From Odontocerum albicorne (Eukaryota > Arthropoda > Insecta > Trichoptera > Odontoceridae), in NCBI GenBank assembly GCA_949825065.1, contig OX463859.1:18123220-18187219 (forward strand): 64,000 bases of DNA, read 5' to 3'. Below the pieces are notes generated by a model. The model was not told where the DNA came from, did no database searches, and worked only from the letters and a program-made list of their open reading frames with translations. The position numbers and the translations under genes were made by a program. Positions 22,019 through 33,992 of the stretch are shown piece after piece (within the stretch, counting starts at the first letter, position 1; every line of letters starts with the position of its first letter).

Positions 22019-22155
22019 ATTCATAAATTTATGTATATTTATATCTAATATTGTTTCTATCTAATATCTTTTATATCATCTCTTTTGTATAAGTATTTAA
22101 CATTTTATTATTCACAATCTCCTCATAAATCCTATCCTTTCCTGATTGCATTTAA

Positions 22156-22171
22156 CCCCCCCCCCCCCCCC
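22156..22171. repeat. C16 homopolymer tract
   Basis: An unbroken run of about 16 C, then CTCCGCTCCCTCCC. It can form i-motif or G-quadruplex structures and is a likely sequencing/assembly weak spot. Confidence 0.8.
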
Positions 22172-22820
22172 TCCGCTCCCTCCCAATTTCAACTTAAATA
22201 TCCTAACAGTCAGAAATTACCCGATGCAGGAGTGAGGCGTCCTGCCATTATTGGACCGATACTCTAACCAGATATTCACCACTTGAGTAGGATAATCGGG
22301 AATAAAACAGAAGAGTTTTTTCGATCCCTATTTAAAATATGTCTATGACGGAGCGAGTCTAATATTAGTTGTTGGTAACTGGTTACCGAGTCTCACTGCG
22401 TGGACAGTCAACGAAGACGTAAAAATAAACAGCGGTGAACTGGGAAAGCTTACTAGAGATCAAATTTAAATTGCAGATGGCTTGATTCCTTGGGTAACAT
22501 GATAAGATTTTTATAAGGATTAATCAGTAACAACTTTATCATACATTCATATTATCTCTTAAGCGTTAAATAACCATGAACGTCAACAGATAATCTTAGT
22601 TATTCATTTTCTTGTTAAGAGACCATGTTTAATCAAAAGTAAATTAATATCTCTCTCTCATACATATCATCATTCCGTTTCTCTAAGGGTGTAACAGAGG
22701 AGGAAAAATGCCCCACTCCTATCACGAGATACTTCCTTCGCCTCCTATACCTGCCGAGTATTCAAATGTGGTAAAAAATCTGACAAACTACGAGTATGTA
22801 TGTTGTGATTCACCCCTTTA
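22172..22820. other. Stretch without recognised feature
   Basis: Mixed composition. A segment at 22,702-22,771 is bounded by AACAG and GTAAAA and is open, but it lacks the protein-like character of the better exon candidates. Confidence 0.3.
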
Positions 22821-22822
22821 TT

Positions 22823-23073
22823 CGACGACCTCGGTGGTAAGATTCTTGAATTCCACTTGGAGGTTTCGGGTTATATACCCGATCTTACCCAGAAAAAAAG
22901 GGCGTCAGTCTGGCAAAAGAGTTCCTCTGTTAACAATACTCACACACGCCGAGCAGTAGTGCTGCCAACGCGTTCAATGACGAACCGCTAGTTTTGTCCT
23001 CCTGCTTCGGAGGCTCTAAACCCGTAAGCTCGATTACTAGATTGTCTTCCAGTCACGCTTTTCAATATATCCT
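22823..23073 (+). mobile_element. SINE-B copy with deleted box A
   Basis: The head is shortened (GACCTCGGTGGTAAG), box B decayed. The SINE-B body TGTTAACAATACTCACACAC and AAGCTCGATTACTAGATTGT identify it. Confidence 0.75.
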
Positions 23074-23589
23074 AAACATTAATATGGATATATTGAATTG
23101 TACCATACGACAGCAAAGAGATCCCTATATTTTCATCCAATGTATTCCATCATCACTATTTACCAAGTTTAAGAACCGCTCCTCAGCGTGATTCACTTTA
23201 AATCACGTGCTGCATAATGTAGACGCAACTTAAGCCCCACTTGGCTTCAACCCCACCATACATAAGTAAGACTTCCCTCGGATACTTTGCCACCAGCCCC
23301 TAATCCAATATGCTGAGTGAGCCGATATTTTTTGCAACCTCTTTACCTTTATTGAGTACGACCAATGATGTTCTATACGTATTAAAACTTATAACATCAA
23401 AGTACATCTGAAATGTTTATAAAAGGTGGTATGTACAGAATCGTAGCACATCTGGAATTTTATTCGTTTAAAGTTAATGTTGTTTTTAGGCTGCATTTGA
23501 GCACTTTTAAATACTAAACAAATTTTATTTTATAAAATACAGTTCTAGAAATTAATATAGCTGCATCGTTTGTAAAGTTGATTATGTTT

Positions 23590-23850
23590 AGATTTATCTT
23601 CATATTCTTTACCCCTTATCTATTAAGATCGGGGCTGCAGCGCTGCCAAGATACTATTCTAGGCATGACTGTCCTGGGTCCTCCAAGATAACGGTCCAGC
23701 TGAAGTATGTCCTTGCAGTCATTTCCTCTGCCTATTCTACGTACTTCTTAATCTTCCCACAGGGCGTTTTTCCTCGGCTGTTGTCTTGAAAACTTTTTGT
23801 CTGGATTAGGTCTTCTAGCATTCTCAATACAATTTTTCAACCAAGTTACA
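23590..23850. other. Possible LINE remnant
   Basis: The minus strand gives a patchily open, polar peptide of the kind seen in decayed ORF2 C-termini, but no diagnostic motif. Listed only because it is GC-richer than its flanks. Confidence 0.25.
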
Positions 23851-23954
23851 TTTTATTAAAAAAAAATTAAAGGTTATGACGATAATCCTATGGAATATTC
23901 AACATACATTTTTTACTGCCAAATAAACTCTCCTTTGCCTTAAACGGTTTTCAT

Positions 23955-24104
23955 CCTCACGGTGGTTTCGAGTTTGATTCCCAGTGGTACTCGAAGAAAT
24001 AATAAAAAAAAGGTTACCAGTCTAGTTAAAGACTTCGTCTGGTAACAATACTCTCACACACTAGACTTGTGTCTTGAGTATTGCTACCTCCAAGAAGGCT
24101 GCAT
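23955..24104 (+). mobile_element. SINE-B fragment
   Basis: Begins in the head near box B (GAGTTTGATTCCCAG), then TACCAGTCTAGTTAAAGACT and GGTAACAATACTCTCACACA. 3'-truncated. Confidence 0.75.
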
Positions 24105-24419
24105 AAATTATTACACGTCAAATGATTAAGATTGAAATCAAAAAGTTTGCTATTAAAACCTTGATTGTACTGTCACATAATAAAATAAATGTGTCCAGAA
24201 AGCGTAGTTGTCCCAGGGCGGAAATATCACCGCTGTTTACAGGACACGCAAAGCGCCTCAATTGGCCAGACCAATTGCCGGGCCCTTACGCTACTCTTTG
24301 CTGGAGACATAAGGACTAGCGAGCTGACGTGACAACCCGGTTTTATTAGATCTGGTATCTAGTTCAGTGATTTTCAACATTGCGAAGAGTTCACGGGTGT
24401 ACCATTTGAGATTGACGGA

Positions 24420-25130
24420 GAGCTCGAAATACTATGACAAGGTGTGATTTGAAAAGTTTGATAAAAAGCGTTTAAAATAGGTTTTTTTTATAGTAGATTT
24501 TTTTTTCAACATAGTCTCCTTTGAGGGCTACACACTTGGCCCAGCGATTTTCCAATGTTTTCATTCCGTCTAAAAAAAAGCTTTTGTCAAACTCTGCGAA
24601 ATAGTCGTTTAGTGCGGCGATGATGCGCTGCAATTTCCTTTCGAGTGCATTTTTGGTCGACAGTCAACAATCGTGACTTACTGCGACGATGATGCGTTGA
24701 AATGTCTTTTCGTGTACGTTTTTCGTTGACAATTAACAATCGCGGCTTCCATCGCGCAGACAGGTTTTTCATATTCAATTTTTCATGTAGGATATCGTGC
24801 ATCCGTTTACTTGAGATGCCCACAGGCTCAGCAATCTCACGTACGTGCACTCGACGGTCTTCCATTACGATATCATGGATTTTTTTGACGATTTCCTCCG
24901 TGGTGGACGCAATTGGACATCCGGAGCGCGATTCATCTTCGGTTCATGTACGGCTACGTTTAAACTAATTTATCCAGAAATAAACAGTCTTCAACGCTGG
25001 TACTGAGTCCCCTTGAACTTCATCTAACTCTGCTTTAATTTGCGCGGCTGTTAACTTCTTCATATAAAAAGGTTATATGAAAGCGCGGGACAATTTTTTT
25101 TTCTATTCAGCAAATGTCGAAGTATGTAAT
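24420..25130 (-). pseudogene. Mariner transposase relic lacking its catalytic core
   Basis: Minus strand. It opens at 25,063 with MKKLTAAQIKAELDEVQGDS and SVPALKTVYFWI (paired helix-turn-helix region), interrupted by TAG and TGA stops. Next come VREIAEPVGISSKRMHDIL and LSARWKPRLL. That last block is partly duplicated (LLIVNEKRTRKDI, then LLTVDQKCTRKEI). It then jumps to the family's C-terminus, LENRWAKCVALKGDYVEK, in another frame, ending at 24,472. The DDD catalytic segment, with TGDETW and YSPDLAP-type motifs, is deleted. No inverted repeats found. Dead. Confidence 0.85.
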
Positions 25131-25540
25131 CGATTCAGATGGCGATTGAAGCGAAATCTTTACATACCCGTAAAATCAACAAAACAAAAAAGTCCTTCTT
25201 TCCAACCAGTTCACAGCTCCCTTATCGACGAAGAATTTTGCCTGCTTTTTGGACTTATTGATTAAATTGAATTGTCATATTCTGTTTTTAAATATAATTT
25301 TTATTGAAAGATTTATTTTATTCTATTAAGTTGCTAATTCACCTTGACAGATATCAGCTGTAAATGACCCACTGAAAACTCACACCAGACTTAGTAAGTT
25401 ACGATATGTATACTTATAAATCATATTGTTAAATAATAAATAAAAAAAACTCTTTGGTTGATTTTAAGATTTTGTCCAATCCTTAATTTTCACTTTCGTT
25501 GTGTTATAAAAACTATTATGTACAACCTTAAACACCTTAT
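25131..25540. other. Stretch without recognised feature
   Basis: AT-rich right flank of the mariner relic. Nothing supportable. Confidence 0.4.
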
Positions 25541-26004
25541 TTAGGGTGCTATGAGACGAAAAAGGTTTTCAATTACTGAACTAGTTCCCACATATTGTGT
25601 TCTGTTTGTTGTCCCAGAGCAAATCTTCCCGCCAGTTAACCTAATGAAACTCTCCTGGAGCCGTGGATGATGTTGATTCAAAGATTTAATCAATATGGAT
25701 TTACCCCATTGCCTTCGTATCTGAGACATCTGCTGGCTAAAACTGAATGTTTTTAATGTGAATTGGAGTAAAGCCCATGCAAAAAAGAATTCAGGGCAAT
25801 CTCTACACATTTTCCGTCCATGCAAATAAAATCCAGGCCACAATTTTGCGCCCATGCATGTAAAATCCTTAGGCTAGTGTCAAAATTAACACTTGGTTGC
25901 TGTTGAGGAAGCGATGTGTCAACAACTGTCATGTTATGATCTTTGGGGCACGAAAGTGTCAAACTTTCCACTTTTTTGTTGTTGACCAGTGTCCAAAATA
26001 TCAC
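25541..26004 (-). other. Unrecognised possible coding remnant
   Basis: Two overlapping minus frames of 83 and 104 codons have protein-like composition, for example SVNFDTSLRILHAWAQNCGL and then DFICMDGKCVEIALN. The first runs into the minisatellite at its upstream end. I do not recognise a family. An old transposon coding fragment is the most likely explanation. Confidence 0.3.
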
Positions 26005-26115
26005 TTACTGGTCTTTAGGACATATATGTGTTTGAAATTACACATTGTTGTCTTAAATGCACGAAAGTGTCATAAATTACACTTCGTGGTTTTAAATGCA
26101 CAAAAACGTTACTTT
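25915..26115. repeat. ~40-bp degenerate minisatellite
   Basis: About five units around GCACGAAAGTGTCA and AATTACACTT, with variable spacing of ~35-45 bp. Confidence 0.65.
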
Positions 26116-26205
26116 GTGATGCACAAGAGTTTCTAAAATAACATGGATTCTAAAATGTTAAGTAAGCAAGCTTCAATTCTAACATTGGGTTTGGTTAAAT
26201 AGATT

Positions 26206-26530
26206 AAACACGGAGGTTCTTGTTGGTAAGGCGCTGGATTTCCACCCAGAAGTTGCAGATTCGATCCTCGATGGCACTCAAAAAGGAAAAATAACAAAGA
26301 GTGCACAAGTCGAATACGTCTAGTAACAATACTCAAAAGCGCTAGACGTGTGCTGATATTGTTGCTTCTTTACATGCGAGTAGTAATGTAACGCGTGCGA
26401 TGACAAACCGTGAGTTACGTGCCTACTCAAGTGGTTCAAGATGAATGGGGCCGAAGATAGTGCTGTCTCCCACTGACGATCTTCAGCACATCCGAATCAC
26501 CAAGTTTGGTGTGTTGAAGGGTTCCATACG
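26206..26530 (+). mobile_element. SINE-B copy, full length
   Basis: Head with CGGAGGTTCTTGTTGGTAAG and box B AGATTCGATCC. Body CTAGTAACAATACTCAAAAG, then a long extra segment (26,400-26,460) and the tail CAGCACATCCGAATCACCAA and GTGTTGAAGGGTTCC. Confidence 0.8.
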
Positions 26531-26539
26531 AATCAATTA

Positions 26540-27280
26540 ATAAGAGTAAACCATTGAGTTTAATTTTTTTATATACACTCCTAATATAAATGAAAAATCG
26601 TCTATATATTTTTTCGGTTTTTTATTTTCATTATAATAATAATTAATTGTTTTTCTGAAAAGTAATTTCTTATTTTTAAGTCAAATTCAAACGCAATATT
26701 TCACCAAATGCTTGTAGACGGTGGTTTTCAATATTATCAGTATCTCAACAATCTCTTTTATCGTTGAGCACTGATTAACATATTTTGTTCCATCTCCAAT
26801 ATGTCGCCTTAAAACCGCTCGAACAATTTGGAACAATGCCCGAAAAAATTAGCAGCGATAAGTTTCTTCTAGCGCTACCCGAAAAATATTGGATCTACTT
26901 TCCGGACAACGCAATATGTTCATATGTTTGATGTAACGGATAATTAAACAAGAACATCAACGTTGAAAAAACTTTCCGTTGTGAGAATGTCTCGTATGTC
27001 ATTTGCAATTTACTTTTGACGAGTTCATTCGGATTATGTTTCTCAATAATGATCATCCCAACTCATTAATCATTACGTCAAACTGAATGCTCAAAACCAG
27101 TCTCTGCGCAGTTAACTCAAATATTATAATATTCTTGATGCATATTTGCATCGTCACAATGAAGTTCATTTGAGATATGCATCATTTACCGAGACCCAGT
27201 CCTAGGGATAATGCCGCCTGGGTCTATAAACCTCAAATTCTGCCGCCTATATCTGTCATGAGTAAACAGTAATAATACTC
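26540..27280. other. Stretch without recognised feature
   Basis: AT-rich, without repeat matches inside the window. Confidence 0.4.
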
Positions 27281-27281
27281 G

Positions 27282-27566
27282 TCATCGTCGTTGCTGGGTC
27301 TTGTCGTTGCTGGGCCTTGTTAAAGATCCCCTCGGTATTCCAATGTCAATTCCGTTGGAAAGCAAAGCTGTGCCATGGAGTTTTTTTTAAGTGGGTGAGC
27401 CATTGCACATCAGTTAACTCACCGGCTGTACTGGATTCGATGGCACACCGAAGTGATACGATCGAGGCACACCTGCAAGTTTTTGTTTTCTCTTTATGAA
27501 AGAATAGATATGACCAAAGTAATAGGTATCCTTATACCCCCGATCCTTATACCCAGTAGGTGGAAA
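27282..27566 (-). mobile_element. SINE-C copy, head lost
   Basis: Reverse orientation. Tail at the left with a doubled CGTTGCTGGG block. CTCACCGGCTGTACTGGATT and GAGACG-like segment preserved. The head is replaced at ~27,566 by the LINE-G-like sequence that follows. Confidence 0.85.
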
Positions 27567-28010
27567 AAATTGAATCTTACTGGAATCGCCCCTCCCGCAA
27601 TGTGCCGCCAGACTGCAGCCCGCATCAAGAAGGTTCACGAGACGGGCCCACACCACCTCATGTACAGGTACCAAAAACAGGGCCAAAAAGTAAAATCTAG
27701 GAGGGACTTTATGGGCAACCACCGTAAGTCTGACTATCCCGTCAGAAATAGAGTGCGTGTAGACCTGGAGAGCTGAACTGGCCATAATAATGGCGGAGGC
27801 ATGTGGAGTGCATCCCTCTTGGAAAAAACCTCGACTAACGTGCATGGAAAATCCTGAAAGACTCCCCACTAAGGTGGGTCAGACCTGGGGCAATCTACTA
27901 CCTCTTCTCGTGCGATGGATGCCCAATTAAATGTAGGTTCGACGACATCCTACGGGCGAGCGACAGCGGTGTTGCCTTCGCCAAGCATTGGGGAGACGAC
28001 CTTTAGTGAA
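27567..28010 (+). mobile_element. Possible LINE-G-type coding fragment
   Basis: GC-richer. The plus frame gives GIAPPAMCRQTAARIKKVHE and then KVKSRRDFM. Further on another frame gives VHPSWKKPRLTCMENPERLP. From memory, a G-I-A-P-P block followed by L-K-S-R-R-x-F-M precedes the terminal Cys/His block of one group of insect non-LTR elements. The assignment is tentative; no reverse transcriptase motif is present. Confidence 0.4.
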
Positions 28011-29371
28011 GTTCAACGATTCTCTGCTCAGATAACTATATTTTATTTAGTAAACCAACCCTTGATCAACATATTATGGGATAGACGTCACATCTATGTT
28101 ATGAAATGTATAGATATGAAATGAAACCATAAACTGTAAATAAGACCCCGGGACCACGCAAATCATTACCTCAGACGTCAAACCAAATACAAACGTAAAT
28201 GAGATCTAACTTTAAATGTCCAATAATTTGTTACCTTAGATTTTTGTGCATAAACACAATAGATTTTTGTCCAATCAAATATTGATATTAACTATACGCA
28301 TGTCTTGTTTTTGTTGATGTGTATTTTTTATTGTTTTTGTATTATATTTTGAAGATTGATGCATGAATATGCTTTTAATTGTTTATTTTTCTGGTCAAGG
28401 TTTCAATATTTCCGAATTTTCAAATGTTTACAAGTATGAAAATTGTTTATTGGTATTTTTCTTATTGATTAGGATTTTATTCATATGATTGTAAGGATTA
28501 TTGTGTTTTTCTATACGTATTTAGCAGATGAATTATGCGAGTGAGTTTTTGTTTTTTCCAAACGGATTTTTTGTGTACTTATATTATTTTTTTAGTCTTT
28601 CCATGATGTGTTTGTTTATAATGATTATAATTTTGTTTGAATCATGTAAATGTTTATACTTTGTAATATCTTGTATAATCGACCATAAATTATAAGAAAA
28701 AAAGCACTACTCGTGATTCGCCACGTTTTCATTCTGTAACTAGATCGTGTGAATGCGGAATGCAACTTTTTATTATCATTCCTCAGTCAGATTTTCCCTT
28801 TTTTCGTTTTTTTTTTCTAGATTTTTAGTAATTTAATCAAAACTTTACGTATAATTGTGTCGTCTCACGCCAAAATTAATTTGCCGATAATTACCCCAAT
28901 TCCCTCTTTGAACCATTTTAGATCATGTATCAAGAGTTCAAACATTCGCAGAATATTAAAGAATGGGTGGAATACAGGTTTCTTTCACTTAAAATTGAAC
29001 GTCTGCGTGCACAGCATATGCAACACATAAGAACAGACCGGTACAGGTTCTTATGCGACCACCATACTCGATAGTAACAATGCAATCAATTATTGAACTT
29101 CACCTAAGTTGACTGACAATGGAGTTGCTGTTTATCTTTCTTCTTTTGTCTGTCACACGTCTTCGCCACTCGAACTTCTGCTTCCGCTCTTTTTCTTTTG
29201 ATCTTGGACTCGCTACAATGCGTTATTGTTTCATTGCGCTGTTGTTGCGTTTTGATTATTTTAACTCGATAGCCTTGTTGTGACTTAAAATAATTCATTT
29301 CCGGAAGAATGTTAAATTTTAGAACAGTGGTATTGTTTTATGAAGGAAAAAAATTTGTATTTAGTTTACTT
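28011..29371. other. Long AT-rich stretch
   Basis: 1.3 kb with very high A+T. A 64-codon lysine-rich minus frame (29,104-29,298) has no motif. No repeat family detected. Confidence 0.45.
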
Positions 29372-29570
29372 TTGTTGTACACAATACATCCTTATTATAT
29401 GTTATTACCGTGTAGCAATCTTTATCAACCAAACAGAAAGATGTTAAAGATACCTTACGTAAGAAACAGACTGGAATCCATTTTTTTAAATCCGAGTTTT
29501 AACGGGAATCGAACCCGCAGCCCCTAAGTTTGGAGACGTGCCTCTTACCAACAAGGCAATGGAGTTCGTC
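29372..29570 (-). mobile_element. SINE-A copy, full length
   Basis: Reverse orientation with a good head: complement of box B GGGAATCGAACCCGC at 29,500-29,514, and TCTTACCAACAAGGCAATGG at the box A side. Tail TGTACACAATACATCC at the left. Confidence 0.9.
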
Positions 29571-29574
29571 AACC

Positions 29575-30945
29575 ATAACAGAAACACTTTAGCATTTATT
29601 TTAGATCATGTTTAATATGTCATGTTTTGATGTCTTTCATCCCATACTTTTGATTACGTGTAACACTTTTCTTCGACACAAATATTCGGTCATCCCATAA
29701 GTAATGCAGTATTTTCATTTTAGTCAGCATTAATGACGTAATATTGCACAATTTTAGCAGTCGATTGGAGGATATGTATGCTACGGTAGAGTGCATTGTT
29801 TTCTTTTCGTCCGCTAGTCTGAGCGTTTTTATGAAAAAATTACCACCCACCACAACCTGTATATCAACCAACGGACATATTACAAAGAAACAGCCAAGTA
29901 TACTTATAAACGCTCCAAATTATCATCCTCAAGGACCCTCCACCCCCCAATCACCAAATTAAAATCAGTTACAGTCAAAGTTCTTATATGTAAAGTCATT
30001 AAATCTATAAACTGTTATTTACTTCAGACGTAAGATTCAGGAGTCAAACGACTAGGCTTTTTTACCCAACAGTATTATCAATGACCAGTGTTTTTTTCTT
30101 AGTATCTGAATAAAATTGAAGCGGTGTTGAAATCAATATAGTAAAATCGCAAACCTCTCATCTTGGAAGTACGAAACGAATAAATAAAGAAGATTGATGT
30201 CTAAAGGGAGACTGATTAACTCAAAACTGATATCATATACTTATATCATCAGGGAATTAAAAAAATAAAGATGAAGATGGGAAGAAGTTGTAAATATGTT
30301 ATGAATGGAAGATATATTTTGAATTAAAAATAAAATTGTTCCTTTTTTTTTTTTTTTTAACATTTCTACCCTGAGCCTTCTGATTTATTTTTTACGCACT
30401 TATTTTTTATTGTAAATTGTGTTAATTATATTAGTGCTTCAATATTTTTTTTTTTTCTTTAGTGTTAATTATATTAGTGCTTCAATATTAATTATTGGTA
30501 TAGCGCTGTTGTCCTATCATTGCGATCATTTCAACGACGCTATCTAATAAGCGCAACAGAAAATAAGAGAGGTTAAGGGGCATCAATGTCGTTAATAAGA
30601 CCACCATCTGGTTATCTAGCATTTAAGCTACAGAAAAACATGAATTCAGGTGTAACATGGTCTAAGAGTAAAATCAATCCGGAATGAATAATATGATTAC
30701 TAACCGTTATACTACGGCCACCGACAAACTTGTATTTCTGTAGTCACTCGCACTCTTATTTCAATTATAATTTGTAAAACGTCTTAATGGTCGAAATCGG
30801 CCGAAAACCTATAAATATTTTACTTATAGGAGATAACCCAATAACATAATTGGCAATTCTATTTCGAAGACTTGAACTTGTTTAAATTTTTTTTAAGTTA
30901 TCTTTTCAAATAGAGAACAATTGGAAAACAATCAATAGATTGAGG
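29575..30945. other. AT-rich stretch with small repeats
   Basis: Mostly featureless. 30,343-30,358 is a T run. 30,417-30,490 holds two copies of GTGTTAATTATATTAGTGCT, 46 bp apart. No gene seen. Confidence 0.45.
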
Positions 30946-30949
30946 TAAA

Positions 30950-31100
30950 GTATGAATAATAGAGGAGTGTGCATGACGAGATGTATGGATGTGGAGAAGG
31001 CGAATGTTGTGTGCATGGATAGAAAAGTTTGGAGATCTGTTCCCTCTGCCTACCATGCAAGGAGCAGTCGGGATGATATGTATGTATTACGGTACTTTTT
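30950..31100 (+). mobile_element. LINE-A 3' tail
   Basis: Encodes the end of ORF2 (RCMDVEKANVVCMDRKVW, then SVPSAY) and a degraded 3' UTR ending ATGTATGTA. Confidence 0.8.
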
Positions 31101-31409
31101 TCCCAGAAATAATGTACATATGTGTATGATATAAGTATTGTCTTATATTACGAACAGTATTATGTAGTATATTAACCATAGTTAATTTATTTTAATTATT
31201 ACGCAATTACCAAATAATGGATAATTGACAGCCTTCACATCAAAGGAGCTTTCTTAGAAATTTGTCAAGTTATTAATTATTTCATAGATTTTAATCATCC
31301 TTTAGTGAGTTACAAAATCCAAACGTATATTGGATATTTTTGAAACTCATTATCATCACCATGACGACGTATCCCTATTGGGGTAAAGTCGATACCACCA
31401 CCACCCACG

Positions 31410-31860
31410 CTCTTATGGAGAATAAAATAAGCCCCCACTCAGCGCGATCTACACTAGAAGCTCGAAATGTTTATTATTTTGAGTGCGACGATACTTAGTG
31501 ACGAATAAGAAACATCCCCGAGACTCTTATTGCGAAAATAATAGTAGCGACGACAGCTCTAAGGTCCAACATCATTTCTTCTTCTTCCTGGCACTGTCCC
31601 AACTCATTGCCTACGTAGGCTGTTGGGGTCGGCTCTTCTCGTTCTCAGGCTGTATATTCTTCAGTTCTGGGTGTCGCTTTCATCTAGTCCGTTTCTCTGT
31701 AGGATTTTGGAGCATTGAGTCATCCAGGAGTTCTTTGGTTTTAAGGTCCAACATCACTGAAGAAGGGTAATCATTCGCAGCGCAGTAAATATACTAAAAA
31801 GTCGTTTAAAGGCATGGGTGTGAAACAGCCTAGCAAGTTGCCAATACTTTCGCAGTAAAC
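31410..31860 (+). repeat. Dispersed repeat R1, copy 1, split by a LINE tail
   Basis: Shares several blocks with 34,690-34,925 and 35,040-35,115: GATCTACACTAGAAG, ATAGTAGCGAC, CTTAGTGACGAATAAG (diverged), GCAGCGCAGT and CCAATACTTTCGC. No coding potential seen. Interrupted at 31,575-31,741. Confidence 0.75.
31560..31756 (-). mobile_element. LINE 3'-end insertion with 15-bp target duplication
   Basis: 167 bp (31,575-31,741) are flanked by a direct repeat TAAGGTCCAACATCA at 31,560-31,574 and 31,742-31,756. Read on the minus strand it ends in a GAAGAAGAAGAA tail. A variable-length long duplication plus a short simple 3' tail is the signature of target-primed reverse transcription with strong 5' truncation. 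Confidence 0.85.
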
Positions 31861-32043
31861 TAGATCGAAGTTGCCGATTTTCAACTAGATCGAAATGACC
31901 GAATAGAGAACTCTTCGGAAATCATTAACTCAATTATCATCGCAGTACTATCAAATGGCGGATGACAGAGATGAGTGGAGGGATCGAGTACTTGGTGCAG
32001 ACCAATCCTAGGAGTGTAACACAGAAGAAGAAAAAACTACAAA

Positions 32044-32480
32044 ATGTTATTCCTTTTGGGATCGGCAGAGACAACGCATTTTCACTTCATTATATTCTGG
32101 CACACGTATTTCGCTTCTGCCACGTCCATAACCTCATCATGCATAATCTCCTACAGTAAAATCTTTTCATTCATTTTTACTTATTTTCATGATGAATTTA
32201 TTTGGTCGTGTCACATTTTTTCTAGGTCTTCCCAAACTTATCATACCTTCTATACTACTTTTATAGATTTTATTTTGTAAATCTTTCATCGTTCGTTCTT
32301 CTACATGACCAACCCATCTCAATACTCCTTACTTAATCTTAAATATTGCATCTTCTTTCAATCCGCATTCTTTCCTTATTCTGCCATACAGTGTTTTCCC
32401 ACAAATTCTACGCAATACTCTCATTTGTAGCGCACTTATCTTACTTTCATTATTTTTGCCACGTCCAAGTTTGAAACACG
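32044..32480 (-). mobile_element. LINE-A subfamily 3' end, minus copy
   Basis: A diverged LINE-A lineage in reverse orientation: complements of GTAGAAGAACGAACGATGAA and of the GRPRK region (TCTAGGTCTTCCC). Related to the copy at 48,735-49,105 more than to the main subfamily. Confidence 0.7.
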
Positions 32481-32484
32481 CAAA

Positions 32485-33700
32485 ATGTTTTCCACCTCTT
32501 ATTTTACCTTAATCCAAGAAATGTCAGGGGGCGTAGCTCAGTCAAGTTTTCCACTTGTTTTTCTCTTGAGATTTCTCTAGAACCTCATTTCACTCCAGCG
32601 GAAGTCCTTTGAAAGGATCCTCCAACTTTCGTTTTGAAGTTTCCTCTAGAAAGGTTAACATCGTACGTATTGTTGTATTTTTAGAATTTAACCATTTACA
32701 AAAATATAAGAAGATTGGCCGAAAATAATCGAACAAACAGTTACAAAAAATATTGAGAAATATGTTATATCAAGTATTCGTACAAACTCTCGCTGTACTT
32801 CTCCGATAAGTTCATTCCGTGTGCGAATGGTGACGCTCTTAAGAGCTCAGTTCATGAGCATGGCACTGAAAACAATCTTAATTCACGATGGGGTAAATAA
32901 TTGTCCGTTTCGTTTAACAAAAGTCTGTGAATCAACAAAATATTTACTATTTTTTCCATTAACAATTTGTCTATATATAAACAGGTGCGTAGATCTCTTG
33001 TAAGACTTAAGGAGTAATATCCAAATATATCCATTAAAAAATGTGGAATAAAACTATGGATAAAATCTATACTCTGCAACAAAGGTGTCGCAGACATCTC
33101 TTTTGGACTCGCTCAACGAGGCAACAATATGATTCATTGCCACATTGACTTTGTTTTCTATACGACTTTCGACAATTCCTGGGACTTTCGATACTCGTAA
33201 CTTTTCTATCATTAAGAAAATCCTACCGTAGCAGTTTTCCTTATTTTCATAAGTCCCAAAGGAAAATAATACTACCGTTTTGTTTATATTTATTACCTTT
33301 TACGTATTTTTTAATCACTCTTTTAACAATGATCTACAAACAAAAAATACCACGTTCAGGGTCGACGACTTCCTCTCTTCGCTTTTAATTAAGAGCACAA
33401 ACTTTTTTGTCTGTCACAGTTTGTTGACTCCGCCCCGGGTTCACAACTCCACAATGCTCGTTTTATTCCACTCACACATCCTGTTTGGAGGACGGATCTT
33501 CCTTCAAATAATAACTGCTATTAATCCTCAAACGCATTAAGAATAAGAAAATGACAAAGAAATGTATACTCGAGTGGCATTGTTTCAAAGTGCTTCGCTT
33601 TAGTTTAACGAGTAAGTTCGTCAAACACCGGGCATGTGACAGAACGCGTGTTATTAATTTTTGGTTTCATTTTAAAAATTTAATATAGTTTTTTTGGCTG
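32485..33700. other. Stretch without recognised feature
   Basis: 1.2 kb AT-rich. GGGGGCGTAGCTCAG at 32,528-32,542 looks like the start of a tRNA, but no T arm or acceptor partner follows. Confidence 0.4.
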
Positions 33701-33702
33701 TT

Positions 33703-33778
33703 TTTATTACACAGTACAATCTGACGGATTCATTTTCTTAACTTGTCTAACCACCGAGGGTGTTAAAGAGACCTTACA
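33703..33778 (-). mobile_element. SINE-A tail fragment
   Basis: ACAGTACAATCTGACGGATT and GGTGTTAAAGAGACCTTACA, the reversed distal tail. It abuts the next SINE in opposite orientation. Confidence 0.75.
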
Positions 33779-33786
33779 TCCTCCTC

Positions 33787-33990
33787 CGACAACCTTCGTA
33801 GCCTAGTTGGTACGACGCCTGTCTTTCAACCCGGAAATTGCGAATTATATTCCCGCTGGAAGCCAATTTGAAAAAAAAACATTTTCAGTTTGGGTTTCAC
33901 TTAAGGCCTCATAAATATCTTTCTGTTTAGTTGGAGGAGATTGCCACATGGCAAACGTCTCACAAGGTTATACTTTATACAAAGAAAATA
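33787..33990 (+). mobile_element. SINE-A copy, full length
   Basis: Box A TAGCCTAGTTGG, box B decayed (GCGAATTATATTCCC). Middle TTTTCAGTTTGGGTTTCACT, tail AGATTGCCACATGGCAAACG. Confidence 0.85.
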
Positions 33991-33992
33991 TT

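Noticed and set aside
22702..22771. Possible exon between AACAG and GTAAAA
   Set aside because: Weak acceptor tract, donor lacking consensus beyond GTAA, and a SINE begins 50 bp later.
32528..32545. tRNA-Ala-like start GGGGGCGTAGCTCAG
   Set aside because: No anticodon arm, T arm or matching 3' acceptor within 90 bases.
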